In this document: positions 1 to 10,600 of the stretch, one piece after another | How the letters are laid out: every line of letters starts with the position of its first letter | Numbering within the stretch: position 1 is the first letter of the stretch | NCBI RefSeq assembly: GCF_000003815.2 | Contig: NC_049986.1 | Coordinates: forward strand, 346,062-410,061 | Reading direction: 5' to 3' | DNA length: 64,000 nucleotides | Source of the DNA: Branchiostoma floridae | Taxonomy: Eukaryota > Chordata > Leptocardii > Amphioxiformes > Branchiostomatidae | Made by a program: the position numbers and the translations under genes | Notes under the pieces: model-generated | What the model was told of the DNA's origin: nothing | What the model saw: the letters and a program-made list of their open reading frames with translations, nothing else | Databases searched by the model: none

Positions 1-26
1 ACAATTTCATTTGTTACTTTATTTCT

Positions 27-290
27 TTGGCAATCCACAAATCAAGAAATACGTTAGTAAGAAATGATTTCACATCTGAGAAAAGCATGACACTAACTTG
101 CCTCGTATTCAAACCTACTGACTCGGCAGATATAATACATGTACATCTGGATACCAGTGAGAAACCTAGTACCGGTGTACAGAATGTAATAGGAGCTTCC
201 GTAACTCAAGTGGTCTCTGAGTACGCAGGCACATGCGAACCCACAGCGGTGGAAGTTCGCAGCTAAATTACAGGCATCAGGGAAAACCTA
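27..290 (+). pseudogene. Decayed C2H2 zinc-finger repeats
   Basis: Reading from about 60 to 260 gives degenerate finger linkers (TSEKS near 77, TSEKP at 153-167) and then, after a 2-base shift, a recognisable finger from 170: YRCTEC, NRSF, an in-frame TGA, and RRHMRTHSG ending near 255. The cysteine pair and the histidine pair are present, but the spacing from Leu to the first His is too long and the stop breaks the frame. The sequence after it (near 300-350) resembles the 3' flank of the intact finger gene at 3.5 kb. It is a dead relative of that gene, cut by the window edge. Confidence 0.6.
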
Positions 291-539
291 AGGACCAAGA
301 AAAGCAACGAATCCAATTTGCTCGTATATATGGGAATTTGACGACTCTGGGCTCTTTGGAAAAACATTTATACTGGTAATCTGTTTGCATTCATATCTTT
401 TCAACCGATGTGGATACTAGAACTTCAATGTGCCGTTTGTGTTGAAAAACAGTTGTAACAGTTAGGTATTCAATGCATATTTTGGTCATTTGCTCAACCT
501 TTCAAACCACTAAGGTTTCATAATAAATGCACCTGTTTT

Positions 540-1855
540 TTTTTTCAAACTTTTTTTTATTCGCACACTCCAATCAGTTTTAGGGTTCACAGAGGATGTC
601 ATCCATATGATGTAATCAAGGTGGCCTGACTAAGACACGTCAGAATAACAACCAACTTGCAGCTCTTTAACGTATTTCTACCAGGTCACAGTTGTTATCC
701 CAGCTAATTAAGTCGAAAGGTCAACAATAACTGACATCTAAAAAGAGATCTAGAGTTTGGCAAAAAAATGTCGCCTTCACATACCTACAGACAACAGAAA
801 CTGCATGAAACCGTCCATTGTTCTTATCAGTGTGTGTTACACAAAGACTGTTGTCTGAAAAAAACGGAGGCCCTCACGTGAGTAAGTCAGTAGCGAGTCC
901 TGATTGGTCGGACCATTTAAATTTGCATAACAGTAAAACGCGTCTGTCTGGAATGTCTGGAGCTTTCGTAGCAGATACGCACACACTTCTGCGTCCAAGT
1001 CTAAGCAAGAGAGTTACATCTATCTCTTTGTCTTCGGGGAAGGAATCATTACCGCCAATATTCACAAGGTAAGACTGTTCTCTTTGTTTCTATCTCTTGC
1101 CTGTCGGCTGCCCTCGTTTATTCTGGCTAAGGACAATATTGTACGTTCCCGTTTCGTTCCGCAAATTAGCACTCGCACACAAAATGGTAGCCACTACCAG
1201 GCTTCGCATGTCGCTGGAAAATAGTTGAAATTGGCCATATAGTAGTCTGTGTAACACAAACTCCGCTGTCCAGGGCTCTAACTGGCCCCAGGGGGCCAGC
1301 GGATGTTTGGCGGGCTGCTATAAGCGAGATTTAATCAGGCTAGCCATATAGACAGATAACACATAAAGTTAATTATGTCCTGTGTCTCTAACTGTAGGTT
1401 TAGGCACCTGGTGCTTTGTCTGCCTGACAAATTTTTAGTATTTTCTTTTGACATGTGGAGCCTGATAGAGAATAACAAAATGAAACAGTGTTTATTTGCC
1501 TCAGCACGATGTTTTGTGTCCTTTCAAAATCACTGACCGATAGAAAAAGGTCAAATATCCGTCATCTTCAAGCAGTTCCACGTATACCAGGTGCAGGGCA
1601 GTAACCAAAGAGCCAAACTGTGTCTAACGCACCCCGGAGATTTTGAACCTGTAACGTCCATGACCTTTGACCGGTGTATGTAATTAGGGCTATTATTAGG
1701 TTAGACCATACGGAGGTGGGGCTTGCATAGATTAACTGGTTAGTCGAGCCCTGATTGGTTGAGGCTAATGAAACCAATCCGCTTATTGGCTAAGTAGATA
1801 TTCTATTGTTATGTTAGTTAAGCTTGGAAGATGCACTTGTCTGCTCAGTCAGTTC
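540..1855. other. No gene recognised; partial Harbinger-type repeat end near 583-630
   Basis: No open frame here has coding character. The motif around 585-600 (GAGGATGTCATCCAT) and the GGCC-ended stretch up to about 630 match the right terminal repeat of the complete element at 61.0-61.5 kb, so this is probably a fragment of that family. Confidence 0.35.
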
Positions 1856-1859
1856 GAGA

Positions 1860-2243
1860 CCTTGGATTCAGGTTTGTGAACGTGTTAGATAGTCCCTCTG
1901 TAGCATGTAAGGTTGTGTAGCTTGTAGTGTAATACTTTGACTATGGAGTCAGGTATGTGAACGTGTTAGATAGTCCCTCTGTAGCATGTAAGGTTGTGTA
2001 GTTTGTAGTGTAATACTTTGATTATGGACTCAGGTATGTGAACGTGTTAGATAGTCCCTCTGTAGCATGTAAGGTTGTGTAGTTTGTAGTGTAATACTTT
2101 GATTATGGAGTCAGGTATGTGAACGTGTTAGATAGTCCCACTGTAGCATGTAAGGTTGTGTAGTTTGTAGTGTAATACTTTGATTATGGAGTCAGGTATG
2201 TGAACGTGTTAGGTAGTCCCTCTGTAGCATGTAAGGTTGTGTA
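1860..2243. repeat. 81-bp minisatellite, about 4.6 copies
   Basis: The phrase AGGTATGTGAACGTGTTAG recurs with starts at 1870 (as AGGTTTGTG), 1951, 2032, 2113 and 2194, an exact 81-bp spacing with a few substitutions per unit. No dyad structure or spacer variation of CRISPR type is present. The flanks are unrelated to any gene I can identify. Confidence 0.9.
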
Positions 2244-3500
2244 TTCTTTGACTACCCGCTATCTCTGTATGGTAACTAGATTTGATATCTCAGACACATT
2301 GTATCCACACACCTGTATATATATTTTAAAGCTGCTGTAAACTGTGTTGAACTGCTTCGGGTTATATACTTTAGTAAAGCATAGGTTGAATAAACACTTT
2401 ACACAGATAGTAATCGACCTGGTATGGCTGATATTAAACTTAGAACCCAAACCGCTATTGTTACATACCCACATTTGTACATTCCACAATTGCAGAAATG
2501 TGGGGTAATGTAGGGTTGTTATGCCCGACCACAGCCTCTGCGTAGGAAATATTTTGCACACGGAGACTAGCTAGCATCCCTTGATGTCATCTGTACAAAG
2601 CCTTGCCATACCAAGCATCAAAATTTTATTGTCTGAAATAAGCCACCACAAAAAAAACTGACTGTAGGTAATATGTCAAAGGGAAAGCTAATGCCTCAAG
2701 ATAAAGAAAACAGAACCCGTATTGACGTTGTTATGCAAATCGCAACAATGGTCGAGACAAGGACTGTTTTCGTTTTCGAGGCCTTTACCTTAGACATGGC
2801 GCACATTTTGATCTCTGTGAGAGGGCTTAACGTAGGCGGCTCTTCCCTTGGCTGAATGAGGTTTCTGGACAGTTCCCCGTCATTCACTTTCCCCGTCAGA
2901 ATATATCCCCATCATGCTTCTTGCACAAATTTTGTAGAAACATTACATCTTTCTCGTTTTGAATCCTAAGGGTCTACTTGAGTGTGTATTTCATTACTTG
3001 GAAAGCATTTTGACCCTTTATCAAACGAACTAATTGCCGGGCAAACATTATCTCCAGGCAGATGTAGGGTTCAGAAAAGCTAGAAGTGTTTTAATGCCTC
3101 TTTATATGTATTTCTCCGTTAACATGGGAAGGCGGAAAACGAGAACCACTACAAAGGCGAATAAAACATTATGTCTTAGGTTTATATGCCTTTTACCGCG
3201 AGCCATATTGACTTAGATCTACTATTAATCGCAGTAGTGACTCTCTTCAATTGTAGGTAACTTTATTTTCTGTCTGTCGGGCTCAGATCTCAGCTCTTGC
3301 CGAAAGATAAAAGCTAACACTGGTAGAAGTCTGCGAAGGAGACTGATAATTGCAAGACGCTTTCGATCATGCAGAACACCATAACATACCCTGCCGTTTG
3401 TAAGAGGGCAGTTATAATTTTCTTAAATTAACTTGTGATTGTCGACTGAGTCGTTTGAGTGGACTTTGTCAAGAAATCAACCGTTTCTTTCCAAAATGTT
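2244..3500. other. Intergenic; probable 5' leader/intron of the zinc-finger gene at its end
   Basis: I see no gene. Near the end, a pyrimidine-rich stretch followed by CTGCAG at about 3515-3522 could be the 3' splice site of an intron in the 5' untranslated region of the zinc-finger gene. Confidence 0.3.
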
Positions 3501-3542
3501 AAAATTCATTTCCATTCCTGCAGTGACAGAGACCTACTCAAC

Positions 3543-4271
3543 ATGGCGACCCCGGCTGTGTCTCATCTGAAACAAGAAGAGCCTCTTCTACGTATTCACA
3601 AGTGTTGCGAGTGCGACAAGGAGTTTCGTCACCTGAGTGCCTTGAAGAGGCACATGCGGACTCACACTGGCGAGAAACCATTTAGGTGTGAGGAGTGTAG
3701 CAGGCAGTTTAGTGAGCTGAGTCATCTGAAAAGGCATATAAAGAGTCACACTGGTGAGAAGCCTTATAGGTGCGAAGAATGCGGAAAACAGTTTAGAGAG
3801 CTGGGTAATCTAAAGAGGCATATGCGGACTCACACTGGTGAGAAACCTTACAAATGTGAGGAGTGCAGTAAAGAGTTTAGTGTTCTGTGTAATCTGAAGA
3901 AGCACATGCAGACTCACGCTGGTGAGAGACCTTACAAATGTGAGGAGTGCGGCAGACAGTTCAGTGTGCTGGGTAACCTGAATGGCCACATACGGACTCA
4001 TACCGGTGAGAAGCTGTATGAGTGCGATGACTGCAGCAAACGGTTCAGTGAGCTGTGTAATTTGAAGAGTCACATGCGGACTCATACCGGAGAGAAGCCA
4101 TATAGATGCGATGAATGCAGCAAACAGTTTAGTCAGCTGTGTAATCTAAAGAGGCATATGAAGACTCATACCAGTGAGAAACCTTTCAAGTGTGAGGAGT
4201 GCGGCAGACAGTTCAGTCAGCTAAGTAATCTGAAGAGGCACATGCGGACTCATACCGGTGAGAAACCCTAA
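3543..4271 (+). CDS. C2H2 zinc-finger protein, eight tandem fingers
   Basis: This encodes 242 residues. After a short leader (MATPAVSHLKQEEP) come eight Kruppel-type fingers, each CxxC-x12-HxxxH, joined by TGEKP-type linkers; the first starts near residue 22 and the last ends at the stop. Tandem fingers with these linkers bind DNA in the nucleus, so a sequence-specific DNA-binding role is expected; the target is unknown. The ATG at 3543 was chosen because it has a good context (CAACATGG) and sits just before the first finger; the open frame extends upstream but only to a GTG. Oddly, the stop (TAA) stands exactly where the Tyr codon of a ninth finger should be, and that finger reads on in frame afterwards. 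So the protein may have been shortened by a nonsense mutation. No effector domain (KRAB, BTB) is visible. Confidence 0.85.
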   Translation: MATPAVSHLKQEEPLLRIHKCCECDKEFRHLSALKRHMRTHTGEKPFRCEECSRQFSELSHLKRHIKSHTGEKPYRCEECGKQFRELGNLKRHMRTHTGEKPYKCEECSKEFSVLCNLKKHMQTHAGERPYKCEECGRQFSVLGNLNGHIRTHTGEKLYECDDCSKRFSELCNLKSHMRTHTGEKPYRCDECSKQFSQLCNLKRHMKTHTSEKPFKCEECGRQFSQLSNLKRHMRTHTGEKP

Positions 4272-4440
4272 AGGTGCGATGAATGCAGCAAACAGTTCCG
4301 TGTGCTGCGTTCTCTGAAGAGTCATATGAGGACACACACCTGTGAGAAACCTAAGTGCTGTAAACAACAATGTTAAAGTAGGGACTTCCGGACTTTAGAC
4401 CATCTCAGGAGCCACATGTAAACCCACAGCTTCAAAGGTG
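4272..4440 (+). pseudogene. Out-of-use fingers 9-10 after the zinc-finger stop
   Basis: Directly after the TAA the same frame gives RCDECSKQF, RVLRSLKSHM, RTHT and then a degenerate linker CEKP and a second stop near 4375. A further remnant (DFRTLDHLRSHM, stop, THS) lies near 4381-4430. These are the former C-terminal fingers of the gene at 3543. Confidence 0.7.
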
Positions 4441-4939
4441 ACAGAGTTACCAGTGTGAAGGTTACAGCAGGCAAGTTCGGTATCAAGGGAAATCGGAATA
4501 GACAAGTAGAACTCAGATAAGCCACGAACCAAAGTTTGCTCGTGTATATGTTTCAGCCTGATGACCCAACTGCGACGTATGAACGCAAAGAGCCGGGCTT
4601 CTTTTCGCTGCTTCCTCCTTTTCGTTTTCGTTACTTTAGTCATTTTGGTCAAGGTGGGCTGGAAGAAAAAAAAAATATTCATAAAACAACAAACAACAAA
4701 CAAGTACTGTCACGGAGCACTGCGCCAACAGCGGTGTTTGCGAACGAGGCGGGCGGCCGGACAAAAATGGTTCCCGAGCACCATTCAGTCGCACAGGGCG
4801 GCGGCTTCTACTTTTCCCGCTATAACGACCATGAAAGTATGCTTTTAAAGCCCACAGAATGTTGCATCGCCTATCTAAATGCACGCTTAAAATCAAGGAA
4901 GATTTGAGCTACTTAAATCGCGGGAAGAAAAGGAGAAAG

Positions 4940-5230
4940 CAGCCTACAGAAGACGAGCACCGGTCCCTGCTACGCTGCTACTTTGTACATCATCAGGCGA
5001 TTTGCTTGGCTACCACAACGTTTGTCACCAGGCCAGCTTGTGCGGAAACAAGGCAATTCTTGCCTGCACACCTGCCGCGGGACCTTCCCTTCCTAATCTC
5101 ATCAAATGGGCTGACCAGTGGGCGAGCGCACACCTGCCGCGGGGCCTTCCCTTCCTAATCTTATCAAATGTGCTGACCAATGGGCGAGCGCCACGCCTGG
5201 GCATGGATCATGTCAGGTCGGGTCTGGTAA
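4940..5230. repeat. Interspersed repeat with 62-bp units, copy 1
   Basis: The unit CACACCTGCCGCGGG...GGGCGAGCG is repeated from about 5066 at a 62-bp period. It is preceded by an imperfect hairpin (AGGCAA at 5051-5056 pairing with TTGCCT at 5060-5065). Related copies lie at 54.8-55.2 kb and 59.1-59.4 kb. It is inserted between the decayed fingers of the zinc-finger gene. Confidence 0.75.
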
Positions 5231-5243
5231 AAGCCTAATAACC

Positions 5244-5382
5244 CAGTGAGAAACCATACAGGTGCGACAAGTGGGGTAAACATTGCCATAAATTTAATAG
5301 TCTGTAAGAACACATGCGGTCTCACTCCGGGGAGAGAATTTACAAGTGTGAAAGCGCGAAAAACGCTTTCGTCAGGCCAGTA
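5244..5382 (+). pseudogene. Distal decayed zinc fingers
   Basis: Translation gives SEKPYRCDKWGKHCHKF, NSL, a stop, EHMRSHSGERIYKCES and then decay. The second zinc-binding Cys of the first finger is replaced by Trp. It continues the broken 3' tail of the zinc-finger gene beyond the repeat insertion. Confidence 0.6.
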
Positions 5383-5644
5383 CTCTGCGTGTACAGTGTC
5401 ATTGGCCGCTTCAGGATCACATCATATTGTTCATGTAAGAAATCCTAACAAATTTGTTCTTAATTAATGCCAGCTGTGGTAATTGGAAATATCATGCATT
5501 TAATGTGTAATTTCTTTCCCGATGTGACCTCTGAAACTATCTTGATCAGCATTAGCGGTCGGCTGTAATAAAGAAGTTGTAATGAAAAATTTCTTTGTAG
5601 TGTAACCTTTTCTGTGTTGTTGCATGCTCCATATTCTGTTGATG

Positions 5645-5722
5645 GACTAGAAGTAGGATTTAAACCCGGGACCTCTCGGGCCTGAGACCAACGCGCTCCC
5701 GATCGTGCCACGCGGTCCCAGT
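5645..5722 (-). repeat. tRNA-derived SINE-like head
   Basis: On the minus strand a tRNA-like module runs from about 5722 down to 5650: an A-box-like stretch, an arm GGTCTCAGGCCCGAGAGG and a B-box-like GGTTTAAATCC. The last differs from the canonical GGTTCGAATCC. I do not see a clean acceptor stem, so this is a SINE fragment rather than a functional tRNA gene. Confidence 0.45.
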
Positions 5723-5729
5723 CTAATTA

Positions 5730-6456
5730 TGACTTTATGTTTAATGGCTGTAAATGTACTCAATATTTTACTATCCATTGTAAACAATATGATAAACCCT
5801 TGAAACGAGATTGAATCCTTGACACCCACACCCATACCAGCATGATGATACAGAGTTGAACACGAAAATTGTAATTTGGGCACTTTTTTTTCGTGACCCA
5901 CTGACGTAAGTAGCCCTGGTGCTCGTTTCACGAACTTATAATCATAAGAAGTTTAATACCATATGAAAGGAAATCATACACGCTTTCTATTGATATATAA
6001 CACATTAAAATTGATGCAGAAATAACGGAAATATGATCAGCCAAAGTTAATATTCCAAACTTTTGTGCCGAGTTTAGTTGTATATGAATCAAGGTGTTCC
6101 TATGTAATTTTGCCTTTACTGGTGCGCTATAGAATACTACAGATTTCATAATGTAGTGTCGTCAATAAACTGTATTGTCTTATTTTTATTGTTTGCCAAG
6201 TTGTCCTTCTTTTTCTGTCCTTGTGTAATTTAGCCTATTAGAAATCGGTTGATATCGGCCGATAACATACCGGAGCTGGCCAAAATAAGTAGAGTTGACA
6301 CACCACTGACTATGTCACACTATGGTGTAGTCGGCCGGTTTGTTTCACGGGGGTAATCAGGTATATAAACCTTGACCTTTCACCACCGGAAGTACTGACC
6401 CGTGATTCAGCTTGGCCGTCATTTTCAACAGCGACAGGAAGATCATTTCTCTTTAT
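5730..6456. other. No gene recognised
   Basis: AT-rich sequence with only short open frames lacking any known motif. Nothing further can be supported. Confidence 0.3.
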
Positions 6457-6884
6457 GGTAGCAGAACACAGTTTTCCGCCTATGGGCATTTCTATAGTTA
6501 AGTTCCCCAAGGTGACTCAGATCAATGCCGATAAAGTTATAGTAGGGTGCAGTTTTCAAGTACGACAAACTAGTATGTTGAAGTTGAGGGTTGAATCTAC
6601 AAAATAACTGAAAAAAAAAGTTGTCGTTTATTTAAATTTTGACGCCCTCTTTTAAATAGGGCCATGCGGGGCCATACGGAACTGCAGCCAACTCACCCGG
6701 GCAGTCAGCTGTAAAAGTCACGCGCATTTATACACCCAATGGGCAAACTTCATAATCCTACTCATACGATCTGAAAGTCAACTTGTCGTACTACCATACA
6801 GTAAAGTTCATACCCCGCTTTCTTTCACGTTACGGTGTTTACAGGCGCTTCCAGATTTCGGCCGCACTACTTTTGTACCCCTAC
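6457..6884. repeat. ~430-bp direct repeat, left copy
   Basis: From GGTAGCAGAACACAG to TTTTGTACCCCTAC this stretch recurs at 9428-9877 in the same orientation with a few indels. The pair encloses about 2.5 kb holding a decayed transposase and a decayed endonuclease. It may be a terminal or subterminal repeat of a composite element, or a local duplication. No LTR hallmarks (TG...CA ends, primer site) were found. Confidence 0.8.
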
Positions 6885-7824
6885 GTAATAGACCACGGGG
6901 GTCGCGGATTAATACTGTGGGCTGCGACCTTAAACGAACTTGACCTTGAATTTATTTTACTTTTTGTATATCTACAACAGTTCAGGAATATTTGTACCAA
7001 ATATCGTGGAAATTCAATGTAGCGCCGTCCAGATATTGCCAACTTTGTACTTTGCACTTTACACTGCCTCAGTTCTGTCCTGTCCTTGGTGCTACTATGC
7101 AGGACACATGCTATGTAGTGTGATCTTGAAGTCTTTGTATTAAAATGTTTTCAAGAGAAAATGTACGTTGTTTTTGATTTATTGGCCCATTTTATGTTAG
7201 AAAACATGCTAGACTTGACAACGGAGTTTCACTATTGCCATTCAACAGAGCGTGGTGTGTTGTGTTTGAAAGTCAACCTTTGAATTGGGGTGTGAAATAC
7301 TAAGCCTAGAAGTTCAGATTGTATCAGAAGATAGAAGTATATCAAGATAGAAGTCATATCGAAAGCAAATAACAAGGAGCCTTTTGAACACAGCTCTTGG
7401 CATTAGGCACTCTGTCCCCTTCTGTTCTTCATTCCTTTCTGTGTCGCAACTTTTCTGAGAGTTTTGACATATCGCGACACCACACACATAATGGGTACAC
7501 CGGGTGTAGTCTTTATTGTTATGGATGTAGTTTGACGCACCTTTCATTTCAAGGGCCACGTATTATTGTTTCATGTGTAATGTTTCAGGAGGTATGTATT
7601 GTCAGACGAAATATGAACAGCCAGGATTCGTTAGGGGAAGTTCTCACCTTCGCTCTAAAACGCGGCTTCTCTTAGAAGTGCAAAGTGTAAGAAGTGCAAA
7701 GTGTAGGGGTGTGCCATTAGTCGCCCTCATTCTCCGGCGTCTGTCACCTTGATCGTACAATAATTTCGCTATCAAGTCGTACTCAGTCGTTTATCTATTG
7801 CTTTAAACCAAAGTAACTTCAAGT
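6885..7824. other. No gene recognised between repeat and transposase remnant
   Basis: Non-coding sequence with mononucleotide and AT-rich stretches; presumably the 5' part of the element carrying the transposase remnant at 7825. Confidence 0.3.
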
Positions 7825-8841
7825 ATGGGAAGAGTTCCTACTAAGCTAACTCGCAAACTTCGGTGTCGCCGCCGCCCTCATGGCTTTGGGCCTGGGAACA
7901 CTGCCGCGAAGAAGGATGTGTCGGCGGGCGGGGAGAGTTTGGCGGAGGGACGCGGTGAAGACCGTCCCGACAACATCCACTTGCCACAGTCACCATCGGT
8001 GACTCTAGACACAAAGAAGAGGATGGATGAAGCCACGTACTTCATACTTTATAGACCCGGGGAAAAAAGTGATCATTCCGCGCCTCCGTATCACCACGCT
8101 TTAACCTCCTTGGTATCACCAAGAAGAAGAACTACAGCGAGCGGAGGCCTTACAAGAAGGATGTGGTGAGCGGATGTCGCATTATAGATTTGGAAAAGAT
8201 GGAAGAGCTCGTGAATCTTTTTAACGTCGGCCATAGAAAAGCCAACGGTAGGAAGGTGTGCAAAGGAGTGTGCAAGGTGGGCAGGGGGAACATTCAAAGT
8301 GTACAAATGCCTTCCAGTGCCCAGCCCAGAGCAAAGACAACCGCACCGCCCCTGAGATTCCGGGCGGTGGAAACTTAGCACTGTCGGAGACGGACCGTGT
8401 GACACTACAAGAGTTGGTCGACTACCGTCTTCACCCAGAGGCTGTGAAACGGCAGAGGAAAACGATGAACACTAATAGGGCCGAGGCGTTCACAACCGTG
8501 TCCTTAAAGCTGTTCCTAAGTCCATGACTTTTAAACGAAACTATGCCGGCAGAGTCCACGTCGCTGGATTAGCACATTCACTCGGATCGGCCGCCGCCAT
8601 AAATTTTGTGAACGAGTACCAGGGAGCCTCCCATCCCCACGGCAGTCCTGGGCTAGCAGCTTTGGAAGCTATTGATGAAGAGGAAGCCTACCAGAGAAAA
8701 CGGAAGCAAAGTATAAAGTACAAGGTGAGGAGAAGCAGGTGGCGGAAGGAAAAACTACGTCCAAGAGACAAGAATGGGGATGCATACAGCACCGATTCCC
8801 TGCATCCTGTCGTGAGGACGGACCACTTTTACGCTAAATAA
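7825..8841 (+). pseudogene. Internally deleted Mutator-like transposase remnant
   Basis: Pieces of one protein are spread over three frames. The N-terminal part starts MGRVPTKLTRKLRCR; a middle piece reads KKNYSERRPYKKDVV then SGCRIIDLEKMEELV; the C-terminal part reads NTNRAEAFTT, then after a frameshift near 8513 PKSMTFKRNYAGRVH and finally a basic tail (YQRKRKQSIKYKVRRSRW). The order 'RIIDL...', 'TNR.E', 'F.RN.AGRV', 'D....Y.R...S.K...RR' is what I recall of the metazoan Mutator-like (MULE) transposase domain. At about 340 codons it is far shorter than usual, so most of the catalytic middle is missing. At least two further frameshifts (near 8080 and 8250) confirm it is dead. The family assignment is from memory of the motif pattern. 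Confidence 0.55.
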
Positions 8842-9031
8842 GGGAGACAACCAGGCAGGCAGGCAGGCAGGAAGAATTGGTACCCAGAGGAAAGACAACA
8901 ACAATTCGGCATGAGACTGTGCTTTCGGACACATGTTAGTTTGGGGGGGGGGGGGTGCTTACTTGCTTGCTTCGATGGTTGGCAAACTGGGGAACACGGA
9001 AGTTGGTGGGGGGGGGGGGGCGTAGTACTCG

Positions 9032-9402
9032 TCACAGGATGCAGTACCTGTAGCCTTCGTGAGTCTTGCAGTGAGCAAAGCGAACACAAATCCGCCTGCT
9101 GTGGTTTACAGATGCAGGTTCGAGGGACAGATGCTCTTCTGCTATGCACTTTTCTGATGACAGGCGTGCGACACGTGGTTTCGGTCCAGGAAACCGTGGT
9201 ACAGAAAGTATGCCACCCTATGCACGCCCAAATCCTTGCATTTGGGGCCAATCTGTACACTTATCCTCCCGTAGCCATAGATGTCATCCCTTCCGGTCCA
9301 TAAGAGACACCCCCTGTCACCTCCTAGCCCTGACACATCTTCTGCAATCCTACGTCGCAAACTATCCCTGTAAGCAGTGCTCCACGCGTTAAAATCCGCC
9401 AT
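9032..9402 (-). pseudogene. His-Me finger (HNH/I-PpoI-like zinc-loop) endonuclease, one frameshift
   Basis: The minus frame starts MADFNAWSTAYRDSL and carries GCLLWTGRDDIYGYG, a VHRVAYFLYHG stretch and NHVSHACHQK. A one-base deficit in an A run near 9147 breaks it; the next frame continues KCIAEEHLSLEPASVN, SRRICVRFAHC and ends EGYRYCIL at TGA (9032-9034). The pattern CxxW...GYG...HR...SHxCH..C...HL.LEP...N..R..C is that of the zinc-binding His-Me endonucleases, small DNA-nicking or -cleaving enzymes often carried by mobile DNA. Length with the frame corrected would be about 123 residues, near the family's size. It lies tail to tail with the transposase remnant, between two direct repeats. 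Confidence 0.65.
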
Positions 9403-9427
9403 GACAATGTTACATATTATGGTTCAA

Positions 9428-9877
9428 GGTAGCAGAACACAGTTTTCCGCCTATGGGCATTTCTATAGTTAAGTTCCGCAAGGTGACTCAGATCAATGCC
9501 GATAAAATTATAGTAGGGTGCAGTTTTCAAGTACGACAAAGTAGTATGTTGAAGTTGAGGGTTGAGTCTACAAAATAACTGAAAAAAACAAAAAAAAAAT
9601 TGTCGTTTATTTAAATTTTGACGCCCTAAGAAATTGTCGTTTATTTAAATTTTAGATTTTGGGCCATACGGAACTGCAGCCGACTCACCCGGGCAGTCAG
9701 CTGTAAAGGTCACGCGCATTTATACACCCAATGGGCAAACTTCATAATCCTACTCATACGATCTGAAAGTCAACTTGTCGTACTACCATACAGTAAAGTT
9801 CATACCCCGCTTTCTTTCACGTTACGGTGTTTACAGGCGCTTCCAGATTTCGGCCGCACTACTTTTGTACCCCTACC
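9428..9877. repeat. ~430-bp direct repeat, right copy
   Basis: Second copy of the repeat at 6457-6884, including the same closing TTTTGTACCCCTAC. It differs by an added A/T-rich tract near 9590-9660. The homology stops exactly where the retrotransposon ORF fragment begins at about 9880. Confidence 0.8.
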
Positions 9878-9879
9878 GT

Positions 9880-10475
9880 TTCAAGACCCTCTAATGTTCG
9901 TGGAGCGGTGGATTTGGGCATAGTCGGTGTCTCAGTCACATTGGATGGACATGGTGTCTTGGGCAAGGGCTGTTCTGAGGACATTGTCTGGAAGCTATTG
10001 ACGGCGTCCCTCACGCGTTGGGCGCCATCTTTGGCGCTTGACCTTTTTTCATTTCAGGGTACACTTTATCCGCCCACCACTTAGTTTTCTGACCCTGAAC
10101 CATTAGCCCATTCTTCCTGTGGTAAAGTGTGTCATTCAGTCTATACAGACTGTGGTAAAAATGCACAGATAAAAGGCCTTTACCTGTCTTTGTTGCCGAT
10201 GAGAAGTTGACGGACATGCTTGTTGTGCCTGGCGTAGATTTCCAGGTGACTATTGTTCCCTTGTGGTCTTCAAAGCTCTTGTCCAAGTTGTCCTTGTGAA
10301 CTTGAATCCATTTGTCTAGCTGACTTGTACGAAGTTTCACCCCACACATCCGAGTCTTCTCTTCATCTTCATAGTCGAAGGCCAGGGTTTCGTCCAGCGG
10401 GACTTTGAAAAGGACTATTAAATCTGTATACGTATCTACAATACTAGTACATTTGTATCTGCATTGGTCAAATCC
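9880..10475 (-). pseudogene. Retrotransposon ORF fragment (LINE ORF1-like)
   Basis: The minus frame is open from about 10475 and contains FDQCRYKC, LFKVPLDETLAFDYED and MCGVKLRTSQLDKWIQ. It then gives VHFYHSLYRLNDTLY followed by LMVQGQKTKWWADKV. After a one-base shift near 10015 a further frame continues DGAQRVRDAVNSFQ to about 9884. The 'VhfY......tiY...G.i.VQG' pattern is one I associate with accessory domains of metazoan LINE-type proteins; I cannot name the family with confidence. It is truncated and frameshifted. Confidence 0.4.
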
Positions 10476-10511
10476 TGGCCGTTGGCACAGGTGTGTGTTT
10501 TAATACATGTA

Positions 10512-10600
10512 TCAGGCGAATCGCCTCCGGGCGAAAGATCCAATTCGGGCGAAAAGTTGCCGGGCGAAACATCCATCGGGCGAAACGTCCTGTTACCTTG
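10512..10600. repeat. Short GGGCGAAA repeats next to a palindrome
   Basis: AGGCGAATCGCCT is a perfect palindrome apart from its centre, and is followed by four GGGCGAAA units at uneven 15-18 base spacing. The function is unknown. Confidence 0.5.

Noticed and set aside
1860-2243. Possible CRISPR-like array
   Set aside because: The 81-bp units are repeated end to end with no variable spacers, and the genome is clearly animal. It is a minisatellite.
9144-9392. Plus-strand frame containing RGFGPGNRGTE, similar to HGFGPGN in the transposase remnant
   Set aside because: It is the antisense of the endonuclease gene; the short similarity is most likely chance.
6457-9877. LTR retrotransposon bounded by the 430-bp repeats
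   Set aside because: No TG...CA ends, primer site, or gag-pol motifs lie between them; the content is a DNA transposase and an endonuclease.
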